The translations under genes were made by a program, and so were the position numbers. Shown piece by piece: positions 9,101 to 18,199 of a stretch of 64,000 nt of DNA (position 1 is the first letter of the stretch; each line of letters starts with the position of its first letter). The notes below the pieces were generated by a model. The model had not been told where the DNA came from. It made no database searches and saw nothing but the letters and a program-made list of their open reading frames with translations. The DNA comes from Tritrichomonas musculus (taxonomy: Eukaryota; Parabasalia; Tritrichomonadida; Tritrichomonadidae). The DNA lies in assembly GCA_039105265.1 (NCBI GenBank), contig JAPFFF010000017.1:434001-498000 (forward strand), written 5' to 3'.

Positions 9101-10075
9101 ATAATTACAGCTGATAACATTACAACAATGAGAAGTGATTTAAATGTTGTTTCAAATAATTATGATGTAATGAATTATGATGTATCAAAAATAAGAAAGG
9201 AAGTAAATACACTAAATACACAAATGGCTATTCAAATATTGAAAACACAATATTTAGAACAAGCTGTAAATGCCATTCAAGTTGCCGGTGCAATAAAGCT
9301 TGCATTCTCTACCCCAATGGCTGTCTTGGGAGCAATTGGTTTGGCTGTATCTACTGTTGGGATTGAATTTGGTGTACATACCATTTATAATGGTAATGAT
9401 GTTTCTGATTTAACATATGAACAATTACAAAATACATACCCAGATGCTGATACATCTAATATACAAAATGTTGATGCAGGACAAATTAATCAAGTTGTTG
9501 GTAGTATTGGTGCTGAGCCAGATTTATTAAATAGCTATTGGAATCAGTATAGAGATTTAGTTATGGATTTAGATATGTGGGATGGAAATGAAGAAATGTG
9601 CGATCAAATATTTAATCAATTAAATGAATTAGTACAAACAATAGATAGAGAATTCCCTGGAGCTGAATTGCCACCATGGGTTTCAGTAATTGTTCATGCA
9701 CCAGATGTTCAAACATTAGCAGCTAAAACAAATAAAGTTTCTGACCAACAAATATTAGGCTCATTAATTAAATGGTGTGAAACTGATTATAAAAGATTAG
9801 ATGACCCTACAAAATTTAAAGACAATTGGTTTAACCCAGATAAAGCAGTACTATCTTTATCTGCTACAATTGATATTTGTAATAGGATGAGAGATTCCAT
9901 GAAGTTTCCAATTATGATATTAGCAAAAAATATGGAAGCAATAAATAATATTAATATGGATGAATATTACAAGAAGAGTGAAGTGGATGAGATGCTACAA
10001 CAGAAGGATGCCATAATTGAATCACTAGAAAATAGAATTGCTGCATTAGAGAAGAAGTGTGCAAATATAGAGTAG
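6200..10075 (+). CDS. Giant fibre-like structural protein of the element
   Basis: From the first ATG (6200) the protein has 1,291 residues, but the frame is open from 5969 and the intervening codons look coding, so the true protein probably begins at 5361. Order of parts: a hydrophobic segment (residues 5-20), a Gly-rich turn, a region of six Trp-rich repeats (about 181-400), a long beta-rich module (about 490-960) shared with the next gene, a conserved stretch ending ITTMRSDLN (about 955-985), a short coiled coil, a Gly/Ala-rich hydrophobic segment (about 1026-1058), an acidic helical part and a C-terminal coiled coil. YYKKSEVDEML near the end resembles phage tail-fibre motifs. It is probably a surface or attachment protein of the particle; this is inferred from architecture, not from a known family. 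Confidence 0.6.
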   Translation: MSNIKLFMLSLLGAYLFQTTMKNITHYFKIINNPNAINITINRPDGPNTMTLGEYANDVFYILGYIITNFNKLANNVSKIKSCNCNQGGGGGMNQADINLALQMNNDMRQHMENHIRDLQNNQNRLFVDRAVESTQDVFTQTILYRDAIPEIAKQVLEQNEEKQKVDVQDKSSDRGKHHGDDYVWNELWKEWEEIIDEFDRPEGWREDRQASVPINYIWDLVHGEWVMIDNVHDNISPTWRHEMDSEYIAYNLLKIYENDEDGFLRWSDRYQEWEWYSYYDCYTENESIYIPNRIRDNQEVFGPSFAWNIMDTQWQEHGHEFLDNWRTDSILNPPDNFIWDIEHEEWVIMTQHFDGVNGWRTIHTSEMIDIVEIRNSLLHLFGKIEWNEERKQWVWKPILENENNPASPLALLSNDKSTGTSIALPDFVNNASSFEEVLKCYGVDICDDTPTLDETKPVLGKYVIKGDLEVNGKILCDSVPSGGIVTTDFSHEPGYPVYNVKSKDLSTSTMRLHDKYYNVLLIKISDEIKSAITKITDTTKMFRIILRTNILYDTDGNLIKEFFINVKDGKQYNPVISRNPDTNFYSVMSIGDEDLDEPSMKTSFYIAFDKTSAVNPYELYHKGEISIQYLLSQDSLVAVEPTIRCDIIEAENALKLYKNDNLYLYLPNIITEESLEIEAPDTNKVEKEFYKIIYKIPTDYVIPNGLEFSFKEFCFGNEWTLKWNGSEWTDNNCQGLLRGKVSSKLRKVNSKQNSDGAIGCFILIKDSETHHSVIPESSNGLLYGLIENSTIETTIWYTNREESDDGKLYDVEWLFDKKLNGASCEGYDMLNTYFTFGNLSSGKFNYLNLKKIALTITLRGSSISNTFTFESTGVRRTTKNDRAYIDLKPMIDCIEQLAYKWEDTRIKSRDIELYLRKDLVDPIEEISWNPETNPFQYIIRNQFYEIKPRPDAASTLYTDFNITSSKIITADNITTMRSDLNVVSNNYDVMNYDVSKIRKEVNTLNTQMAIQILKTQYLEQAVNAIQVAGAIKLAFSTPMAVLGAIGLAVSTVGIEFGVHTIYNGNDVSDLTYEQLQNTYPDADTSNIQNVDAGQINQVVGSIGAEPDLLNSYWNQYRDLVMDLDMWDGNEEMCDQIFNQLNELVQTIDREFPGAELPPWVSVIVHAPDVQTLAAKTNKVSDQQILGSLIKWCETDYKRLDDPTKFKDNWFNPDKAVLSLSATIDICNRMRDSMKFPIMILAKNMEAINNINMDEYYKKSEVDEMLQQKDAIIESLENRIAALEKKCANIE
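6742..7395 (+). repeat. Six degenerate Trp-rich repeats inside the fibre protein
   Basis: Each unit contains W-x(6-9)-W within a phrase like IWDLVHGEWVMI, AWNIMDTQWQEHG, IWDIEHEEWVIM or EWNEERKQWVW. Several units also carry a second block ending in WR (GWRED, TWRHE, NWRTD, GWRTI). The units are spaced irregularly at about 25-45 residues. They resemble short W-containing beads found in virus structural proteins, but I do not recognise the family. Confidence 0.6.
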
Positions 10076-10104
10076 ATTAGGGAATAATTTTTTTAGAGAA
10101 TTAA

Positions 10105-12879
10105 ATGACTTCAGAGCAAGTGAAAGATACTACAACAAAATTCATTGGTGATATACAATTTAAAGTTGGAGATGCTACTAGGAAAGCAAGTCAATTGTTA
10201 ACCCTAAGTGATTTAGATGGATATGTACAGACAGGCCATTTATTTAATGAAGTAGATGGCATACCAGAATTTAATATCAAAAATAATAATATACAATACG
10301 AGTCATTTGAGTCATCAACAACCCAATATCATGTTCTAAAATTTGTTAACATACCAGAGGATTTCATGAATAAAGTGAAAGAAATAACAGCCCAAACAAA
10401 TATTTTCAAAATAGTCTTGAGGAAGAATATAGTATATGACACGAATGGAAATTTAGTGAAGGAATTTTATATTTATGCCAAGGATGGAAAGGTTTATTGT
10501 CCCATGATAACAAAGAGTGCTAATGGCAGCTCTGCTGGCTCAAGCTCTGCTTGTGGCTGTTCTATAAATAACAGCACCATATTTGAATACATCAACATAG
10601 CATTTGATAGTAGTCTGGAATTTAATCCATATACTTTATGGTTGAATGGTGAGCTGAGTATTATGAATGAATATTTAACAGATTCTCTCCAAACAGGGAA
10701 AGCAATAAAGTGCTCCATCATCAAAGCAGACAATGCATTGAAGCTACATAAAAGTGATGTATTGTACCTATATAAACCAACTCTAACTAGTGAAGTCCAA
10801 ATTGATGATAAAAAGTATTGGCTATTACAATGGAACATAGATGATAATTACAATATACCTAACGGCTTGGAATTTAAATTTAGTGAATATTGTTTTGGTA
10901 ATAAATGGGTTTTAAGCTGGGATGGTACAAAATGGGTAGGAGATAATATACAAGGCCATATCAATGGTAGATTAGTTAATGGATTAAATAAGGAGAATGA
11001 ACATGGAGAAGATGGAACCTACATACAAGTCAAGAGGAGTGAAAGAAATATGAAACTGATTAAAAAACCAGATGACTACTCTGTTGATAATCTCTTGCAT
11101 TACATGATTCATGGAGGTAAGTGTAAAGTAGATTCTAAAGTAAAACTAAAGAGTGGTGAGGTAGAACCTTTTTCGAAATATGGATTAGGATATCAAACAA
11201 GTAATGGAGGAACTAAGGATGGATATGATATTGAAGCCATAAGATGCTATAAAGCAAATGGTACAGGGAGTGAATTAGATATTGCAAAAGTTGAAGAATT
11301 CTATCTTGATATCACTTTAGATGGAACAATCATAGCAAACAGATTTTCTATGAGACCAACTGGGAAAATATTTGACCCCAAGAGTGATAAGAAATGGTAT
11401 TTCATTCATGGTTTATTAGATTCTTGTGAAAAGGTAGAGTACTGTTATGTTTCATCAACCCCTAATGAATCCAGAAATATTAAGATATATTTAGCTGATG
11501 AATATGTTGACCCTGTTGATGAAGTAAATTGGGACCCTACAACAAATCCCTTCGAATATATTATAAAGCAACAATTTTATGAAGTGTATCCTAATCCTAA
11601 TGCAGCAACAACACTATATACTGACTATAATATTACTAGTTCTAAAATCATTACAGCAGATAACATTACAACAATGAGAAGTGATTTAAATATGGTAACT
11701 AACAATGTAGATGTGATTAGCTATGATGTCCAAGAAATGAACACAACAATGGAAAGCCTCAAAGGACGAGTATCAAGAACAGAAACAGTTACCCAACATT
11801 TGGAAGAAGATGTGGATAATTTAAGAATTGTTTCATGGACTGCATTAGCATTTGGTGTTGCAGGTACAGTTGGTAGTGTTGCATCAATTGGAATGCAATT
11901 AGCTCCAGAAGGTGTTAAATTCTTATCAAAAACTATTTCTGATACTGCATCTGGTCAAATCAAACAAAAATCAGGAGGGTTCTTACAAAGAATTGGTACA
12001 AGAATTCAAAAATGGTGGAGAAGTAGAGGTTATCAAAAGATAGGCGAAATGGAATTATTTGATATACCTTCAGTTGCCACTCGGTCAATTCAATCAACAA
12101 CTGATATAACTCCTATTTTAACTTGGTGCAATCAAGAAATGCAACCTTTACCTGATGAAACTTTTGATGATGAGTTTGATGACCCTGAGAAAGCTGTTTT
12201 ATCAATTAGAGCAACAGAAGAAATGTGTAACCAATTTAGAGATAGCTTAAAGAAACCATTTAAATTACTTGCAGAAAAATTAAATGAATTAGAGGGGAAT
12301 AATTATATTTCACAGAATGATTTGGTTAGGGATGATACAATAGATATTGTTGGTAAATATGTCAATGGTGAGGTCCATTTAGAAGCAGAAGATGTTATCA
12401 CAGATGGAACAATTAAAGCAAGGTTTTTGGTCCAAAAAATTAGTGAATACAATGATGTAGATTATGAAGAGAATATAGTTACTATAAATATTACTGGTGG
12501 GGCAATAAATTATCAAGGAACAAATGATTTCCCTAGCTGCACCATGAATGATAAGGTATTTATTATATCAAATCCAAATAAACTTAGGGTTGGTGGAATA
12601 CAGATTAAAGAAAATACATGTTTGAGACATATGGACTTTACACTAAATGATTTAGCATATACTTGTGATATAGATGCATTACATAAGAAGATAGATACAT
12701 TACAAGAGCAGATAGAAAAGAATGATACAGCCCTAGCTACTACATTAAATGAATTCCCAACTGTTGATGAAGTAAATGAAGCATTAGATGAATTGAAAAA
12801 TAATATGGTAAACATGGATAACCTGTATACAAAAGAGGAAGCAGATAATAAATATGCTTTAAAGAGATGGGTGTGGTAA
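10105..12879 (+). CDS. Fibre-like structural protein, paralogue of the preceding gene
   Basis: The 924-residue protein follows the giant fibre gene by 29 bp on the same strand, so it is probably part of the same late gene block. Residues about 60-560 match the beta-rich module of the preceding protein: both have VLRKNIVYDTNGNLVKEF-like, IPNGLEF-x-F-x-E-x-CFGN and NPF-x-YII-x-x-QFYE segments. A 33-base stretch encoding DNITTMRSDLN is identical in the two genes. After this come a coiled coil, a Gly/Ala-rich hydrophobic segment (about 573-603), a beta-rich domain, another coiled coil and finally YTKEEADNKYALKR, a close likeness of phage tail-fibre ends. The Trp-rich repeats are absent. Role as a particle surface protein is inference. 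Confidence 0.6.
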   Translation: MTSEQVKDTTTKFIGDIQFKVGDATRKASQLLTLSDLDGYVQTGHLFNEVDGIPEFNIKNNNIQYESFESSTTQYHVLKFVNIPEDFMNKVKEITAQTNIFKIVLRKNIVYDTNGNLVKEFYIYAKDGKVYCPMITKSANGSSAGSSSACGCSINNSTIFEYINIAFDSSLEFNPYTLWLNGELSIMNEYLTDSLQTGKAIKCSIIKADNALKLHKSDVLYLYKPTLTSEVQIDDKKYWLLQWNIDDNYNIPNGLEFKFSEYCFGNKWVLSWDGTKWVGDNIQGHINGRLVNGLNKENEHGEDGTYIQVKRSERNMKLIKKPDDYSVDNLLHYMIHGGKCKVDSKVKLKSGEVEPFSKYGLGYQTSNGGTKDGYDIEAIRCYKANGTGSELDIAKVEEFYLDITLDGTIIANRFSMRPTGKIFDPKSDKKWYFIHGLLDSCEKVEYCYVSSTPNESRNIKIYLADEYVDPVDEVNWDPTTNPFEYIIKQQFYEVYPNPNAATTLYTDYNITSSKIITADNITTMRSDLNMVTNNVDVISYDVQEMNTTMESLKGRVSRTETVTQHLEEDVDNLRIVSWTALAFGVAGTVGSVASIGMQLAPEGVKFLSKTISDTASGQIKQKSGGFLQRIGTRIQKWWRSRGYQKIGEMELFDIPSVATRSIQSTTDITPILTWCNQEMQPLPDETFDDEFDDPEKAVLSIRATEEMCNQFRDSLKKPFKLLAEKLNELEGNNYISQNDLVRDDTIDIVGKYVNGEVHLEAEDVITDGTIKARFLVQKISEYNDVDYEENIVTINITGGAINYQGTNDFPSCTMNDKVFIISNPNKLRVGGIQIKENTCLRHMDFTLNDLAYTCDIDALHKKIDTLQEQIEKNDTALATTLNEFPTVDEVNEALDELKNNMVNMDNLYTKEEADNKYALKRWVW

Positions 12880-13862
12880 CTAAAAAAAAATACAATATTA
12901 ATAAATATGGCTAATAATAAATATTTAAATTTAATATATAGCAAATATCAATTTTGTTTAATATTGATAAAATTTATTCGACCATCCCAGCTATATTTAT
13001 AAATTAAATTATATAAAAATATTCTCAATTTTTTCTGAGTAAGTAAAATAAATATTAAATTATCTTTTTGAGCTATTGTTTGGTTATTTTTTTTGCTAAT
13101 ATAGTTTATTTGATATTTTATTATTGGTGGTAAAATATTTTTTTTTTTTAAAAAAAATGAATTTTCATTCCAATTGTAATATTTCAAATCAATAATTTGA
13201 GTTATTTTATAAAAAAATACTTTTATTTATACTTAAACATTAAAATATCGAATATTAATTAGATAATATTTCAAGATTGGTCATTTCATTCCAAATAATT
13301 ACATGCATCAAAAAAAAAAATAGTTTTATATATATATATAATAAATATTTGTTTGAAAACGAAATATTTTCATGACTATATAGATGTAATAATCGCATTT
13401 TATATATTATTGAAATAAATGGAGAATCTATATCAAATAAATTATAATGGCTATTTTCTTTATTTGGCTTTAATTTCTTCAGTTTATACATATTAAACCA
13501 ATAAAATAAGTATTATGATCTAGATAGAAATATAATTGGTATTGAGTTTTAGTAATTATTATTTGATTTTTTGAGAGTAATTAGTTTACTTACTTTGTAA
13601 TAATATTTTAGCTCCAAGTAAATTTTTTTTTTATTGTAATCTTTTCCATTTATCAAATCTCCAAACAAATGAAAATTTATTTGATTTTTTGAATATGTTT
13701 TTTTTTCTCCATATTATAATATATAGGCGTATTATTTTTATAATACATATGTTTATTTTCAGAATGATTGTTATTTGATAAAAATAATTGAAATTTTATT
13801 GATTTAAAATTGACTTGCTCTAGCTGGTCTTTGGCCATTTTTATTATAGATATTTTTAGTGA
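12880..13862. other. A+T-rich gene-free stretch
   Basis: About 980 bp with many A and T runs. Three short minus-strand frames (13838-13677, 13491-13255, 13187-12948) might be pieces of one decayed gene divergent from the transposase-like gene, but none resembles a known protein. No inverted repeat matching the other flank of that gene (16758-18199) was found. Confidence 0.5.
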
Positions 13863-16757
13863 ATGTGGAAAGAAGAAACCAAAAATATACAACCAGATAG
13901 TTATGAAATCAAACTACCAGATGTAACATCGGTGGAAATAGAGAATTTTTTTTCAAAATATAAAATCATATATTCTGATATTAATTATCATTTTTTCCAA
14001 ATTACGAAAGGAATGCAAAACTGTGTGAACAGCATAGTTAATTTCAAATGCTCATTTAACTATTTGGCTCAACAAACGAGAATTCATTTTTCTAAATTTC
14101 CTCATTTTTTTTCATATTCAGCTTTTCATATTGTGAACTTCATACCTTTTCGTTTTAATCTAGTAATGAATTTATTAGAAATGTTTGTAGATGATGATGC
14201 TTTCTTTAATTCTTTACTTTTTTCTTTATTTTTATTGAAAAAGTTTAACAATTCTCTGAATTTTGTTTCAATTGCTAGCTTTATAGAAATGTTAAGATAC
14301 CGTCACTTGCTTGATGAAAATGGTTTTAATACAATTATAGATTTTATTTCATCTGATTTTGCAACAGACAAATATAAAGCATTTGCTAACAAGCCACCTT
14401 CAAAATGGATGAGTGTTGCTCGTTTTAATGGTAAAATTCATACAAAAGAAGACGAAATTAATGAAGAGGAAGAAGAAGAATCTGATTCTACATTAGAGGA
14501 GGAAAGTTGTGATGAAAATTCAGATGACAGTGAATATTCAGATATGGAAGAGGAAGAAGAAGAAGAAGAGGAATTTTACGAAGAAGATTCCGTAAAAATA
14601 ATATATAAAAATAAACTAGAACAAATTTTAGATGAAATAACACGTTTAAAAAAAAATTTTAAGGGAAATAGATATTCAAATGAAGCCAAAAAATACTCAA
14701 GCCTTCTTTATTTTTCATCAAAATTTTCTTATTATTTAGCAAGGAAAATATTATCGCTTCCTTGTGAGAAAACAATTGATAAATTCAATAAACCTTATAT
14801 AAAATGCATAAATTGCTCTTTATTCGACTCAAATAAAGTTGAGCAATTACTTAGGCTCCAAAATATTAAATTTAAAGAATTAGTTGATTGCAACATTGCT
14901 GTTGACGCCGCTGTTTTTACTCCCATTAGTGGATGCAAAATAATAAAAAAATTTAATTTTTTAAAGAATATAATCGATGAAAAATGTGAATATTCGAGTA
15001 TATTCACATTTTATTTAGAACCTCTTGATATTGGTATTCATTCATTTCCTATTCATGTAGTCATTATGAAGGACGGTTTTGCCGATGAAACAATTCTTAA
15101 TAGGAGAAAAGTATTAATTGAAAATTTAAGAGCATACAATATAAATTGCATTTTTAAATCAACCGATGGAGATCATTGCTTCGATGCCGATCATGAAAAA
15201 GCTTTTTGTGAGTACAAAGATCTGTTAGAAAGCGGTGCCACTTTTGAAGAAATCATAAGAAGAGTTAAAAATCATGATTTCAGTGATCCTTGGCCGATTA
15301 ATGATCCCTTTCATTCTTTTAAAAATATTCGTTCTAAGAGTCTTTTTAGAAAAATTGGCCTTTCTCTCTTAAAAGAATTTGACCAATCAGAATTGGACAA
15401 TTTTATTAATACCAAAAATTGCTTGCATGATAAAAGCACTCATGGATCCATGAAAGATTCTTATCCGATTCAAATATTCGGCTTTGAATCTTTTATTAAA
15501 TCGAAAGGATTCACTCAATCTCACTTTTTTATTTGTTCAGTTTTTCTGTTAATGGAATCAATTAGAAATGCTCGTTTAACTATTGAAGCAAGAAAACAGT
15601 ATTTAAATACATCTTTTTTATTTATGAATTATTATATACATCTAATAGGATATATGAGAACGATAACAACAAGAATGAGCTTAATTCGCATTTTAAACAC
15701 GATCATTGGCTTATATATATGCATGGAGAGAGGATGCTTTAATTGTTCTCATGTCGGTACTCATCCACTGGAGTGTTTCTATGGCACAATTCGTATTGGA
15801 TGCCATTTTAATCATTCAATATTTAACGTTCTCCATACAATTTCTAGAACAATTTTATCAAATTATTATATGCAAGAATTAGATATTCCAAAAAAAATTT
15901 ATGGGAGAAAAAATGTAGGTGGTGCTGTTATTCAGCCACAAATAGATGCATATGGATATTTCCCAGTTACTCCAGATGAGTTTTTTATAATATTTCTCAA
16001 AAAATTGTATGGTTTAAAAGTAGATGAAAGTTCTTTAGAAAAAGTTGAAAAATGGTATGAATATTTAATTAAAAATCACAGAAAAAATGATGATTGTGAA
16101 TTATATCAGCAAGGAACTCTTGCGGGCGTTAATATAACATCGCGCAACATATATTATACAAATAAAAGAAGTGAATGTCCCAAAAAATCGGAATCAACTC
16201 TACGGAAGAAAAAGCCAAAGTCGCATTTAAAAAGTGTGTTAGTCAAAAAATATTCAGAGGAAATAAAAAGTAAAATAATCTCATATATATCTCGAGCTAT
16301 TGAGGCATTTAAAGATAATGCAATGCTTATAACAAATAAACTTTTTGGTTTTATATTAAATAAAAAAGAACAAGCACCAAAAGAAAGTGATCCCAATTTA
16401 TTTATATATAATATTTTTATCAACTGCAGTAATAGAAAGAGAAAGAATTCACAAAATATAATGGACCAAAACGCATTAAAAAGAATCAATAAGAGATCAA
16501 TAAGTCAACCACCAAAATCATCTTTGATTAATCTTAATCCACAACTTCAATTCCCAAATAATATACAAATTACACCACCTTTAATTACTAAATCGCAGCC
16601 TCGTCCATTTTTCAATTACAACTATCCTCAAAATATTAATTTTCAAATCTTACCTAGTCATCTGAGCCCACCATTACATACACGGCAGCAAATTAACAGA
16701 TATATTCCTTCACCAATCTTAAATAATACTAAATCGGCAACTGAAAAAGATTCATGA
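13863..16757 (+). CDS. P-element/THAP9-like RNase H-fold transposase homologue
   Basis: The 964-residue protein is unlike its fibre-gene neighbours. Residues 343-440 contain NIAVDAAVF (Asp348) and, after a strand-helix pattern, IFKSTDGDHCFD (Asp435), matching the first two acidic catalytic positions of P-element-type transposases. DPFHSFKNIRS (481-491) parallels the family's D-P-x-H-x-x-K-x-I-R segment. PLECFYGTIRIGCHFN (about 635-650, Glu637) parallels the catalytic Glu block E-x-F-F-x-x-I-R. An acidic run of Glu, Asp and Ser lies at about 198-240. The last 200 residues are basic and disordered. I see no THAP zinc finger at the N-terminus. All proposed catalytic residues are kept, so it may be active or have been kept for another job. 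Terminal repeats were not found. Confidence 0.5.
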   Translation: MWKEETKNIQPDSYEIKLPDVTSVEIENFFSKYKIIYSDINYHFFQITKGMQNCVNSIVNFKCSFNYLAQQTRIHFSKFPHFFSYSAFHIVNFIPFRFNLVMNLLEMFVDDDAFFNSLLFSLFLLKKFNNSLNFVSIASFIEMLRYRHLLDENGFNTIIDFISSDFATDKYKAFANKPPSKWMSVARFNGKIHTKEDEINEEEEEESDSTLEEESCDENSDDSEYSDMEEEEEEEEEFYEEDSVKIIYKNKLEQILDEITRLKKNFKGNRYSNEAKKYSSLLYFSSKFSYYLARKILSLPCEKTIDKFNKPYIKCINCSLFDSNKVEQLLRLQNIKFKELVDCNIAVDAAVFTPISGCKIIKKFNFLKNIIDEKCEYSSIFTFYLEPLDIGIHSFPIHVVIMKDGFADETILNRRKVLIENLRAYNINCIFKSTDGDHCFDADHEKAFCEYKDLLESGATFEEIIRRVKNHDFSDPWPINDPFHSFKNIRSKSLFRKIGLSLLKEFDQSELDNFINTKNCLHDKSTHGSMKDSYPIQIFGFESFIKSKGFTQSHFFICSVFLLMESIRNARLTIEARKQYLNTSFLFMNYYIHLIGYMRTITTRMSLIRILNTIIGLYICMERGCFNCSHVGTHPLECFYGTIRIGCHFNHSIFNVLHTISRTILSNYYMQELDIPKKIYGRKNVGGAVIQPQIDAYGYFPVTPDEFFIIFLKKLYGLKVDESSLEKVEKWYEYLIKNHRKNDDCELYQQGTLAGVNITSRNIYYTNKRSECPKKSESTLRKKKPKSHLKSVLVKKYSEEIKSKIISYISRAIEAFKDNAMLITNKLFGFILNKKEQAPKESDPNLFIYNIFINCSNRKRKNSQNIMDQNALKRINKRSISQPPKSSLINLNPQLQFPNNIQITPPLITKSQPRPFFNYNYPQNINFQILPSHLSPPLHTRQQINRYIPSPILNNTKSATEKDS

Positions 16758-18199
16758 ATCATTCAATTATTTCATCAGTATAAAAAATTATTTTCACTAA
16801 ACATTACGTTTGTAACAGCAACAAATAATCATTATCAATAATATAATAAACAATAATTACAAATTTTGTTTATAATATTTTATATTGGCCGAGATATTCA
16901 TGTTTTCATCATTTTCTTCTTCACTTTTTCTATGAGTTTTCAGAATTAATATCGTGATCTATCTAAATTATTATAGATTAATGAAATTCTAATTACAACC
17001 TCAGGCTTGGTTCTCTTATCTTCAGAATTACTGGCTTTCCCAATTAATTACAGTAATTGCATTTGACTTTATAATATCAGCAAAATTATCTCATCCATGA
17101 TCTTCAGATTTAGTGTGTCTTTCACAAGTTGCAATAGATACTATCATATTTACACTAGTAGTTCTTAAATTAACGACAGAAATCAGCAAATTACAAATGC
17201 GATCCTTAAATTTACCATCATTACAGCTGTAACCTACTAAATGCAATCATAATTCTCATATTTATCTTTATAATTGTCAGATTTTCTTTTATCGCCATCA
17301 GATTTTCATTTGGAAAGGATTACTATTACCATTATAATTATGATTATAAATGGTTTGACTTCTTCGTTGACAACAGTAGTCAACTATTTGGTATCACAAG
17401 TTGTATTTTAAACATATACAAAAGAATGTGATTACAGTAAAGAGAGTTTTTAAATTATGCTAAAAAATAGCATTCGTTGATTTTTATTAACATATCAGTT
17501 TTTTATTTTTTCCTTTTTAATATATATATGTATATATTAGTTTTAATAATATAAAATATTTTTAATTTTAAATAGTTCTCATTTATTTTTAAGTTACATC
17601 TGTTTTTATTATAGTGATATGTTGCATTTAATATATTGAGAATCCATTCAATATATGGTATTGAAAAAAAAAATTTGAATAGTAATGCTAATATTCAAAT
17701 TTGAATGCTTATACAATTTATTAAAACACGATTTACTTTAAATTAAAAATATATTTGACAAATTTTATCTGATTTATAATATTTAAAATAGCACTTTGTA
17801 TATTGTATGATAGAAAATATATGAAAATACAATTGTACGCCATAAATCAACGGTCAAAACTTTAACTTAATTTGTAGATGGGACCGTCGAGCCGATATCT
17901 TTTTAACTTTCAAAATATACTTATTAAATAGAGTAAAATAAGATATATGACTCAAAATCAACTAACATAAATGTCTAAATCAGAAAAGATTGATTTCTAC
18001 CATATTTTGCATGAATAAACCAAAATAGCTGTATAAAAATTGAATAAACTGCACAAAATATTGCAATTAGATATTTATTATAATTTTACTTTAAAATAAT
18101 GCAAGAAAAATGATTTCTAATCGTAGATTTATAAATATATTATATTATTAAAAATTTATAATAATCTATTTTTTATGCTTTATTTAAATATTTAATAAT
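16758..18199. other. Gene-free A+T-rich stretch
   Basis: About 1.44 kb with no convincing reading frame, RNA gene or tandem array. It contains one less A+T-rich patch (about 17,875-17,905, GATGGGACCGTCGAGCCG) in otherwise plain sequence. If the transposase-like gene is a nested insertion, its right end should lie here. Confidence 0.5.

Noticed and set aside
12880-18199. Terminal inverted repeats of a nested transposon
   Set aside because: I compared CGACCATCCCAGC near 12979 with GATGGGACCGTCGAGCC near 17878 and other patches; the match is too short and broken to claim.
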